10,087 nucleotides of DNA from assembly GCA_910589095.1 (NCBI GenBank), contig CAJUSN010000093.1, forward strand, positions 1 through 10,087, read 5' to 3'. This DNA comes from an uncultured Muribaculaceae bacterium. GTDB lineage: Bacteria; Bacteroidota; Bacteroidia; Bacteroidales; Muribaculaceae. A program made the position numbers and the translations under genes. The notes beneath the pieces were generated by a model. It was not told the DNA's origin, searched no databases, and saw only the letters and a list, made by a program, of their open reading frames with translations. Positions 1-5,459 of this stretch are shown here, one piece after another. Positions within the stretch are counted from its first letter, which is position 1; each line of letters opens with the position of its first letter.

Positions 1-13
1 CCGCCCCCTTCTA

Positions 14-55
14 AGAAACGCTCATGACTCTCAGTCATGGGCGTTTTTGTTGTTT
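14..55 (+). terminator. Rho-independent terminator, copy 1
   Basis: Arms 14-29 and 33-48 form a 16-bp stem with two G-T wobbles (22/40 and 15/47) around a three-base CTC loop. The core CATGACT/AGTCATG is perfect. The A-rich 5' side pairs with the T run at 44-48, which continues as GTTGTTT. The T run lies on the + strand side, so the likely user is a + strand gene ending left of position 1. The reverse strand has the same stem but a poorer T run (TTTCTTAG), so it is at best weakly bidirectional. Confidence 0.75.
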
Positions 56-135
56 ATCCCCTTGCGTCAAACCTCGCTCATCCATCCGGCCGATGATACT
101 GCGAAAGCGGGAAAGTAGGTAACCGCCCCCTTCTA

Positions 136-178
136 AGAAACGCTCATGACTCTCAGTCATGGGCGTTTTTGTTGTTTT
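136..178 (+). terminator. Rho-independent terminator, copy 2
   Basis: This is an exact copy of the upstream hairpin, shifted by 122 bases: arms 136-151 and 155-170, the same CTC loop, and a T-rich tail at 166-178 that is one T longer. It lies in the second tandem unit and would act as a back-up to the first terminator, shielding the regulatory region of the downstream repressor gene from read-through. Confidence 0.75.
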
Positions 179-215
179 ATCCCTTTGCGTTAAACCTCGC
201 TCATCCATCCGGCCG

Positions 216-521
216 TGGAAGCTGCAAAAGCAGGTGACTAACCCTTTTAATGAGGCGCCGATAACAGACAGCAATGGGTGATTTTCTATTTTCAAGCCTT
301 TGCCGTAGTAAGAGCAATTTAAGCTTTTCATATGGAATTTAGACATCTCTTACAGATCAGTTGCATGATGCTGGAAGAGTGATGTGGGTAGAACTCGACG
401 TAAATAAGATGTATAGTGTCATCTCCTTGGCTTGATTGGCGTAGTCTGTCACTTTAGTGGGGCTAATAAATTATAACTGCCTTATAATAAAGTTAAGTAA
501 TGTTAATTCCGGCTTCTTTTT
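216..521. other. Intergenic stretch without a recognisable gene
   Basis: No open frame of convincing length or composition was found on either strand. The only + strand ATG frame noticed, at 332, gives 16 codons. A small symmetric motif, TTATAA-CTGCC-TTATAA, lies at 471-487 in AT-rich sequence. No tRNA, CRISPR or transposon-end structure was seen. It is best read as spacer between a gene off the left edge and the repressor promoter, possibly containing decayed sequence. Confidence 0.6.
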
Positions 522-552
522 ATTGTAACTATAAAAATAGTTCTTATATTTG
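522..552 (+). promoter_or_regulatory. Bacteroidetes-type promoter of the repressor/M56 unit
   Basis: A perfect -7 box, TATATTTG (consensus TAnnTTTG), lies at 545-552. ATTG at 522-525 sits 19 bases upstream and fits the -33 element (TTTG-like). Transcription would start about 5-8 bases after the -7 box, leaving a leader of only about 15-20 bases before the ATG at 576. The first operator palindrome lies between the two boxes and the second covers the expected start site and leader, so repressor binding should block this promoter directly. Confidence 0.7.
527..542. promoter_or_regulatory. Candidate repressor operator O1 (AACTAT-AAAA-ATAGTT)
   Basis: This is a perfect 6-4-6 inverted repeat located between the -33 and -7 boxes. 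Its arms are identical to those of the second palindrome at 560-575; only the four central bases differ. Placement immediately upstream of a BlaI/MecI-type repressor gene, and occurrence as a pair, match the way this family binds dyad operators in its own promoter. That the repressor encoded at 576 binds here is inferred. Confidence 0.75.
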
Positions 553-559
553 CCGTGTA

Positions 560-575
560 AACTATTAATATAGTT
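560..575. promoter_or_regulatory. Candidate repressor operator O2 (AACTAT-TAAT-ATAGTT)
   Basis: This second perfect 6-4-6 inverted repeat has the same arms as O1; its last base abuts the ATG at 576. Its centre is 33 bases from that of O1, close to three helical turns, which would put two dimers on the same face of the DNA. It covers the predicted transcription start and the whole leader, so the ribosome-binding region of the repressor gene is itself operator sequence. Confidence 0.75.
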
Positions 576-956
576 ATGAGAACTAAGTCAACTGATCAAC
601 TAACGCCGAAAGAAGAGGAACTCATGCAGTTTATGTGGGCACATGGGCCTATGCCAATAAGTCAACTGATTGAATTGTATCCTGATCCAATGCCGCACTT
701 TAACACCGTATCAACTGTGATGCGCCGTTTGGAGTCAAAGGGATTTGTCAGCCATGATGAAGTCAGCGGAACTTTTCACTACTACGCGCTGGCAAAGAAG
801 GAGGATTTCCGAAGCAAGAGTTTTGGAAAATTTATCAAGAGTTATTTCGGAGGAAGCTATTTAGGTGCAGTATCCGCATTAATAGAGGAAGAAAAGTTTT
901 CGGATGAAGAATTAAAAGAACTGCTTGATTTAATCGAGCGCAAAGGTAAAAAGTGA
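576..956 (+). CDS. BlaI/MecI/CopY family transcriptional repressor
   Basis: A 126-residue winged-helix repressor, cytoplasmic, predicted to bind dyad operators as a dimer and to be inactivated when the partner M56 protease is triggered. Residues 8-75 form the winged helix, with the recognition-helix region NTVSTVMRRLESKG (43-56) and the wing around GTFHYYAL (65-72). Residues 80-126 form the helical dimerisation part, including GAVSALIEEEKFSDEELKELL. The length is the usual one for this family. The start at 576 is the first ATG after the promoter and directly abuts the second operator. The M56 gene follows after three bases, the classic blaI-blaR1 arrangement. The family call is firm, but nothing nearby (no beta-lactamase or penicillin-binding protein) supports a link to beta-lactam resistance, so no bla symbol is given. 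Confidence 0.93.
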   Translation: MRTKSTDQLTPKEEELMQFMWAHGPMPISQLIELYPDPMPHFNTVSTVMRRLESKGFVSHDEVSGTFHYYALAKKEDFRSKSFGKFIKSYFGGSYLGAVSALIEEEKFSDEELKELLDLIERKGKK

Positions 957-959
957 AAA

Positions 960-2519
960 ATGGGCACTATTCTGGCATATTCTATTTTAAGTGGCTTGGT
1001 CATGCTGCTGATGCTGGTGGCTTATAAATTTTTATTGGCAAGAGATTCCCAGCATGCATATAATCGTACGATTCTGCTTCTGATTTATGCTGTTTCATTC
1101 ACGGTGTTTCCTGTGTCGGAATTAGTGCGGAAAATTGGTTTCACCAGCGGTGGTCAAGCTGTAACGATTCAATCAGCTGAACTTGCTAAAGTGGAAGTTG
1201 CTCCTGCGTCAGGCTTCTGTATTGGATCTGTTATGATTTGGATTTATTTATTGGGCGCAACTTGTGTGTTAGTTCACACCGTCTTTGTTTGGATTCAGCT
1301 TCTTCGAATTATTGAATCTGGCGAAAGAATCCAAAAGAAAGGATATGTACTGATTATCACAGATGAGCAGAAGTTTTCACCTTTCACTTGGTTGAACTAT
1401 ATTGTCATATGCCGAAAGGATTTTGATGAGAAGGTTGATGCAATTGCAGTTCATGAAAAGAAGCATGTTGCCTCGCGCCATTGGATTGATTTATTGGTAG
1501 CGCAGGTTGTGTGCATTGTCAATTGGTTCAATCCGGCAGCGTGGTTCATGCGTGAGGAGCTGAAGCTTATTCATGAATATCAGGCGGATTTGGAAGTGAT
1601 AAATAGTGGCTACGATCTTCGCAGCTACCAGATGATACTTGTAAAAAAAGCTGTTGGCGGCAGATTCCCGTCGTTAGCCAACAGCCTGAATCATAGTAAA
1701 CTTAAAAAACGTATCACCATGATGTACAAAGAAAAAAGTGGTGCGGGCTGCAAATTTAAAGCCCTTGCACTTGTGCCGATGTTAGTGTTGGCACTCGGTG
1801 TGGCCTCAGTGCCAAATGTGCGCGCTGCAGTAGCGAATCTCAGTAGCAGTACGCTTTCTGTAGGCAAAGATAGTGAAAATCTGTCGGCTGTCAAAACCCC
1901 TGGGTCTTCTCTCAGAGTAAAGAATCTGAGCAATAAAGACAATGTAACAACTATTACTCTCCGCGGGGAGGGGATGGGTGACAATCTCACGGTGTCCGGT
2001 GGAACGTTCACTACAATGGGAAAAACTTATTCGGCTAAATCCATGCAATGTGAACTGGTCAATGGCGTAGCTACCGTAGTGGTCACCTTCCCGTTTACAG
2101 ATGAATACGAGGACACAAGCATGACACTTGATGTCAATGGCCAAACCGTTAACCTTAATCTCAATGATTTCTTCAGCAATTCGGCCGATGCCGTACTTCA
2201 GCCCGAGGTCATGCCGGTTTATCCGGGTGGAGAAGGAGCCATGATGCAGGCCATAATGGCCAATGTGACGTTTCCCGATCCCAATCGCGAATGGAAGAGT
2301 GGGGCGAGTGGACTTACACTTGTGGGCTTTACTGTCAATGCCGACGGAACGGTCGGAAATGTTGAGCGCAAGCAGTCATGCGGATATGGCGACCTTGATC
2401 AGATTGCCATAGACGCAGTAAAGAAGGGGTTGACGGAGCGTTGGAACCCCGGCACTGTCGGTGGTAAACCGGTAGCCGTGAGCTATAATATCCCAATCCG
2501 ATTCAAATCGAAGATGTAG
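960..2519 (+). CDS. BlaR1-type M56 family metallopeptidase with C-terminal TonB domain
   Basis: A 519-residue inner-membrane protein. N-terminal membrane segments lie at about 4-25, 37-55 and 88-116. The zinc protease part follows, with motif SPFTW (140-144), the zinc site HEKKH (165-169; His165, Glu166, His169), a hydrophobic helix at about 177-196, and HEYQAD (205-210), whose Glu206 is the likely third ligand. A further membrane segment lies at about 267-285. Residues 290-410 are beta-rich and probably periplasmic. Residues 419-516 resemble the TonB C-terminal domain: PVYPGGEGAMM at the start, the G-x-V-x-V-x-x-DG pattern, RWNPG and a final NIPIRF strand. The penicillin-binding sensor domain of true BlaR1 is absent; the periplasmic TonB-like region takes its place. 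Cleavage or inactivation of the co-transcribed repressor is the family role; the signal is unknown. The repressor stop is three bases upstream, with an A-rich leader. Confidence 0.9.
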   Translation: MGTILAYSILSGLVMLLMLVAYKFLLARDSQHAYNRTILLLIYAVSFTVFPVSELVRKIGFTSGGQAVTIQSAELAKVEVAPASGFCIGSVMIWIYLLGATCVLVHTVFVWIQLLRIIESGERIQKKGYVLIITDEQKFSPFTWLNYIVICRKDFDEKVDAIAVHEKKHVASRHWIDLLVAQVVCIVNWFNPAAWFMREELKLIHEYQADLEVINSGYDLRSYQMILVKKAVGGRFPSLANSLNHSKLKKRITMMYKEKSGAGCKFKALALVPMLVLALGVASVPNVRAAVANLSSSTLSVGKDSENLSAVKTPGSSLRVKNLSNKDNVTTITLRGEGMGDNLTVSGGTFTTMGKTYSAKSMQCELVNGVATVVVTFPFTDEYEDTSMTLDVNGQTVNLNLNDFFSNSADAVLQPEVMPVYPGGEGAMMQAIMANVTFPDPNREWKSGASGLTLVGFTVNADGTVGNVERKQSCGYGDLDQIAIDAVKKGLTERWNPGTVGGKPVAVSYNIPIRFKSKM

Positions 2520-2557
2520 TTAATTGATTGGATAGCTAATTCATACTTCAAAACATG

Positions 2558-2612
2558 TTAGGCCGGCAAATGCAACCGTGATGGTTGGCGATTTGCCGGC
2601 CTAATATTTTTT
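2558..2612. terminator. Strong bidirectional terminator between convergent genes
   Basis: Arms TTAGGCCGGCAAAT (2558-2571) and ATTTGCCGGCCTAA (2591-2604) form a perfect 14-bp stem; part of the 19-base loop pairs again (CAACC/GGTTG). On the + strand it is followed by TATTTTTT (2605-2612). On the - strand the stem is followed by CATGTTTT. It sits 38 bases after the M56 stop and 20 bases after the epimerase stop of the opposite strand, so it can serve both genes. Confidence 0.85.
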
Positions 2613-2623
2613 AGGTAGTTTTA

Positions 2624-3820
2624 TCAGAGAGTAGCGAGAATGTCGTCAATGAGCATGATGGACTTCACGAGCATGCGGGGGATGTGGAATGGACCTTTGA
2701 AAATGTTTCCTTTGGCCGGCTGTGCCACAGTGCCGTCGCGGTGCAGGTAACCGAACCACTCACGGAACTCAGCGTCAGGAAGATGTTCATACATCCAATC
2801 ATTTGTTTGGCGGTGCAAGTCAAGGTAATGTTGGTTACCGGTGGCGAGGTAGCAATAGAGCGTAGCAATTACGGCTTCAGTCTGTGGCCACCAGAATTTC
2901 ATGTCCTGAGAGTAGTCCTGCGCGGGGAAGTTACGGCAGTCACGGAAATTGATGATACCACCATAGGTTTCATCCCAGCCCCAATCCCAGCTCCAGTCGA
3001 ATATGGTTAGGGCCAAGTTTTTGATTTTTTCATCCCATCCGCGATGACGGGCCTCTTCAAGTATGAACCATGAAGTTTCAATGCAGTGTCCCGGATTGAT
3101 TACACGGCCGTTGAGTGTGTCAATGAGTTCGCCTTCCGGGCCAACCATTTCCAACACAGCTTTGAACTCGGGATGCATGAAGTACTTTTCAATCGATTCA
3201 AGCGAACGATCAATCTGAGCCTTGAGTTCGGGTGAATCACCGCAGGCCTCGCGCACGCGCGAACCGGTGTTGATAAGAATCATGGTTATGGAGTGACCCT
3301 GTGCCTTGAGTGTATCCTCATACTTGGGTTCAAGTATGCCCGGAGTGTTAAGGAAGTAGACCATACGTTCGAAGAGATCAAGAGCGCGGGCGGCATAGCT
3401 CTTGTCGCCGGTGGCAATGGCATACTCGGCAAGGGCGATACATGCGAAACTTTCTGAGAACACATAACGACGCATACGCAGCGGACGGCCATCGGCAGTC
3501 ACTTCGAAGTACATACGTCCGTTCTCGTCATAGCAATGTGCATCGCTGAAATCAATGCAGCTTTTTGCGAATTCAAGATATTCCGGACGGCGCTCAATAT
3601 TGTTGTAAGCGAAGGCGAATACAAAAGCGCAACGACCCTGGAACCAAACAGATTTGGTGGAGTCCATTAAACGGCCCTCGCGATCAAGGCATGTGTAGAC
3701 ACCGCCGTTCACTTTATCCCAGCCTTTTTCAAGCCAAAAGGGGAGGATGTTGGTTGTGAGATCCGACAGGTATCTCTCGCGGCACGCGAGAAGATATTCT
3801 TTGATTTCTTGTTTTTCCAT
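2624..3820 (-). CDS. N-acylglucosamine 2-epimerase (AGE/RenBP) family protein
   Basis: A 398-residue cytoplasmic protein of the alpha/alpha-barrel epimerase family, predicted to interconvert N-acetylglucosamine and N-acetylmannosamine or a similar sugar pair. Visible motifs are VWFQGR (58-63), KAQGHSITM (172-180), NPGHCIETSW (242-251, His245), FWWPQTEA (309-316, Glu315) and KGPFHIPRM (375-383, His379). The two histidines fit the catalytic pair known for AGE enzymes. The WFQGR motif resembles renin-binding-protein-type AGE more than cellobiose 2-epimerase, but a disaccharide epimerase role is not excluded. Length is normal. The first ATG fits the N-terminal helix of the family. The SanA-like gene lies 59 bases upstream on the same strand, so co-transcription is possible; a weak -7-like TACTTTTA (complement of 3866-3873) in that gap has no convincing -33 partner. 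The bidirectional hairpin follows the stop. Confidence 0.88.
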   Translation of the reverse strand: MEKQEIKEYLLACRERYLSDLTTNILPFWLEKGWDKVNGGVYTCLDREGRLMDSTKSVWFQGRCAFVFAFAYNNIERRPEYLEFAKSCIDFSDAHCYDENGRMYFEVTADGRPLRMRRYVFSESFACIALAEYAIATGDKSYAARALDLFERMVYFLNTPGILEPKYEDTLKAQGHSITMILINTGSRVREACGDSPELKAQIDRSLESIEKYFMHPEFKAVLEMVGPEGELIDTLNGRVINPGHCIETSWFILEEARHRGWDEKIKNLALTIFDWSWDWGWDETYGGIINFRDCRNFPAQDYSQDMKFWWPQTEAVIATLYCYLATGNQHYLDLHRQTNDWMYEHLPDAEFREWFGYLHRDGTVAQPAKGNIFKGPFHIPRMLVKSIMLIDDILATL

Positions 3821-3879
3821 GATTTTGGGAATGGATTATGTTATGATGATTGATTTTTCGCTTTGTAAAAGTAGGGAGG

Positions 3880-4497
3880 TCAGTCTATGAGGAGTTCGGC
3901 AATGAGTTTTACGCGGGCCAGCCGCTCGCGAGCCCAATTGCGAGATTTGTCAATGAAGGCCGGAGTGGGTGCAGCATCGAATCCTATGGCGTGGAGACCG
4001 TAGTGGTCGGCTTGGAGGAGAGCCCGCTGGTTATGGTAATGCTGAGAAACAATTACCACTGAGTCGCATCCATATTTTTCTTTGGCATTGCGTATGGAGA
4101 GAATGGTGCGTGTGCCATCATAGTCAAGCAGAATTGAATCAGGGGGCACACCGTCATTTACAAGACATTGTTTCATACACAGCGGCTCATCGCGCCCTCC
4201 TTCCAAAGAGTAGTCGCCCCCGGAAGCGATGATACGTGTCACTTTTCCCTCTTTGAACAATTGCGCAGCGGCAGCCGTGCGGTTGTAGAACGAGTGATTA
4301 CGCGTGTGGCGTAGCGAGATGGGGGAAGTGCCGAGGAGAAGAGCCGTTTGTCCTGCAGTTAGTTCGGCAGGGTCCGATACCGTACGGCCACGGGCATTGA
4401 CAATGACAATACAGTCGCAGATGGCAATCATCACCACCACCGCAGCCAGAAAGATTAGAAACGCAAGCATAATATGTCGTGGCGAAACCGTAGTCAT
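3880..4497 (-). CDS. SanA/YdcF (DUF218) family membrane-anchored protein
   Basis: A 205-residue protein with one N-terminal membrane segment (about 8-33) and a DUF218 domain facing the periplasm. Motifs typical of the SanA branch are ALLLGTSP (52-59), YNRTAAAAQLFKEGKV (71-86), IASGGD (90-95), DEPLCMKQCLVNDGVP (103-118), LDYDGTRT (124-131) and IVSQHYHNQRAL (149-160). Escherichia coli SanA is linked to the envelope barrier and vancomycin exclusion at high temperature; the biochemical reaction of the family is uncertain. Its own well-formed promoter lies directly upstream. It runs opposite to the sugar kinase and shares the 122-base divergent gap with it. The family call is strong; a specific function is not claimed. 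Confidence 0.87.
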   Translation of the reverse strand: MTTVSPRHIMLAFLIFLAAVVVMIAICDCIVIVNARGRTVSDPAELTAGQTALLLGTSPISLRHTRNHSFYNRTAAAAQLFKEGKVTRIIASGGDYSLEGGRDEPLCMKQCLVNDGVPPDSILLDYDGTRTILSIRNAKEKYGCDSVVIVSQHYHNQRALLQADHYGLHAIGFDAAPTPAFIDKSRNWARERLARVKLIAELLID

Positions 4498-4517
4498 TGC
4501 ATTGCTTCAGATGATGA

Positions 4518-4549
4518 CAAAGTTAGGCACATTTCAGATAAAAACCAAT
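4518..4549 (-). promoter_or_regulatory. Promoter of the SanA-like gene
   Basis: Read on the - strand, TAACTTTG (complement of 4518-4525) is a perfect TAnnTTTG -7 box. ATTG (complement of 4546-4549) lies 20 bases upstream and fits the -33 element. The -7 box ends 20 bases before the ATG, so the leader would be very short. Confidence 0.65.
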
Positions 4550-4556
4550 TTTTTCA

Positions 4557-4572
4557 ACCCGATTGTTCGGGT
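4557..4572. promoter_or_regulatory. Palindrome in divergent promoter region (candidate operator)
   Basis: ACCCGA-TTGT-TCGGGT is a perfect 6-4-6 inverted repeat between the two divergent promoters, overlapping the -33 region of the kinase promoter (4566-4569) and lying 7 bases beyond the -33 box of the SanA-like gene. It has no T run after it and sits before both transcription starts, so it is not a terminator. Operator function is inferred from position only; the binding protein is unknown and its arms differ from those near the BlaI-type gene. Confidence 0.45.
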
Positions 4573-4597
4573 CCTGAGATATTTTTCAGTAAATTTG
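4566..4597 (+). promoter_or_regulatory. Promoter of the kinase-serB-tricorn cluster
   Basis: TAAATTTG at 4590-4597 is a perfect TAnnTTTG -7 box. The -33 element is weaker: TTCG at 4566-4569 with 20-base spacing. The -7 box ends 22 bases before the ATG at 4620, implying a leader of about 15-18 bases ending in an A-rich stretch. Confidence 0.6.
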
Positions 4598-4619
4598 CAA
4601 CTTAAAAACATCATAATCT

Positions 4620-5459
4620 ATGATATTGATAGCCGATAGCGGAAGTACGAAAACACAATGGGTGCTCGCTGACCATGCCGGGGTTGTGAAGGAGTTTTTT
4701 ACACCCGGAATCAACCCCGTTCACCTTACCGACGATGCTTTGCGCCATGCTTTTGACGAAGCTCTTTCAAGCGTGGAGTGCGGTCCGGCCCGGGTGCGAT
4801 TCTATGGGGCCGGATGCACGGAATGGCTATGTGGAAAAGTAGAGGCTATTTTAGGAGCCGTCACCCGTTGCGGGGATGTTAAAGTGGGTTCCGACATGCT
4901 TGGCGCAGCCCATGCACTGTGTGGTAATGAACCGGGCATAGTTGCCATTCTCGGTACCGGATCGAATTCATGCTACTATAATGGCAATCACATTGAAGCC
5001 AATACCCCTCCCCTTGGTTATATTCTTGGCGATGAAGGCTCAGGTGCTCGCTTGGGTATCCGTCTTGTCAACGGAGTTTTGAAGGGATATTTGTCGGCTG
5101 AAGTCGCAAATGATTTCTTTTCCGAAACCGGTTTGGACAAGGCTGCCATAATCAATCGTGTTTACCGAGGCGAGGCTGCGAATGTGTTTTTGGCTTCACT
5201 GGTGCCTTTTATAAAGGCTCATATCTCGGATGCATCGGTTAAAGCTATGGTGGAAGATGAGTTTCGGTTGTTTCTTGAAAGAAATATTGTAAAAGCCTAT
5301 CCAACGGGCCTACCTGTAAATTTCACAGGCTCAGTGTCGGCTGTGTTTGAAAATCAGTTGCGCGCGGCTTGTGACATAGCAGGAGTGTCGGTGGGAGGCA
5401 TCAGTCCCCGCCCCATGCCCGGGTTGGTAAAATATCATCTGAATAGATTCACATCATGA
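4620..5459 (+). CDS. BadF/BadG/BcrA/BcrD ATPase family, N-acetylglucosamine kinase-like
   Basis: A 279-residue cytoplasmic protein of the ASKHA (actin-like) kinase fold, most like the N-acetylglucosamine kinase branch: ATP-dependent phosphorylation of an amino sugar is the likely reaction. The phosphate-1 loop is DSGSTKT (6-12), a candidate catalytic Asp is in GSDMLGAA (90-97, Asp92), phosphate-2 is LGTGSNS (111-117), and GDEGSG is at 137-142 region. The adenosine-site motif is FTGSVSAVF (235-243), with a C-terminal PGLVKYH. All nucleotide-binding motifs are intact, and the length fits the bacterial family. The ATG at 4620 is right for DSGSTKT near the N-terminus. It opens a + strand cluster; its stop overlaps the serB start (ATGA). 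The substrate is not determined by sequence; N-acetylglucosamine, N-acetylmannosamine or muropeptide-derived sugars are possible. Confidence 0.85.
   Translation: MILIADSGSTKTQWVLADHAGVVKEFFTPGINPVHLTDDALRHAFDEALSSVECGPARVRFYGAGCTEWLCGKVEAILGAVTRCGDVKVGSDMLGAAHALCGNEPGIVAILGTGSNSCYYNGNHIEANTPPLGYILGDEGSGARLGIRLVNGVLKGYLSAEVANDFFSETGLDKAAIINRVYRGEAANVFLASLVPFIKAHISDASVKAMVEDEFRLFLERNIVKAYPTGLPVNFTGSVSAVFENQLRAACDIAGVSVGGISPRPMPGLVKYHLNRFTS

Larger units (their letters stand above)
1..215. repeat. Tandem duplication of a terminator-bearing unit (about 122 bp, two copies)
   Basis: Bases 1-92 are repeated at 123-215. By eye the first 55 bases are identical; after that there is a one-base T insertion in the second copy (T178) and two substitutions (C61 versus T184, C68 versus T191). 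The 30 or so bases that follow each copy have diverged. Each copy contains a strong hairpin followed by a T-rich run, listed separately as terminators. The minus strand stays open through both copies for about 100 codons, but that frame shifts by one base between copies and its residues mirror the hairpin, so it is not treated as a gene. More copies may exist left of the window. Confidence 0.9.

Noticed and set aside
35..346. 103-codon open frame on the - strand across the tandem repeat
   Set aside because: It is a by-product of the tandem unit: its residues mirror the terminator hairpin, the reading frame shifts between copies because of a one-base insertion, and there is no family resemblance or convincing promoter.
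332..382. 16-codon + strand frame in the left intergenic region
   Set aside because: It is too short, has no recognisable product and lacks a convincing promoter.
471..487. TTATAA-CTGCC-TTATAA as a third operator for the repressor
   Set aside because: Its arms do not match AACTAT/ATAGTT, and AT-rich self-complementary hexamers are common by chance in this region.
1691..2144. Open frames antisense to the M56 gene and similar frames antisense to the epimerase, serB and tricorn genes
   Set aside because: They lie wholly inside strongly supported genes, show no family motifs and have composition expected of antisense shadows.
576..2519. Beta-lactam resistance regulon (blaI-blaR1 proper)
   Set aside because: No penicillin-sensing domain is present in the M56 protein and there is no beta-lactamase gene in the window.
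3821..3879. Possible separate promoter for the epimerase (TACTTTTA, complement of 3866-3873)
   Set aside because: It has one mismatch to the -7 consensus and no TTTG-like element at the right distance; co-transcription with the SanA-like gene is as likely, so it is not listed as a feature.
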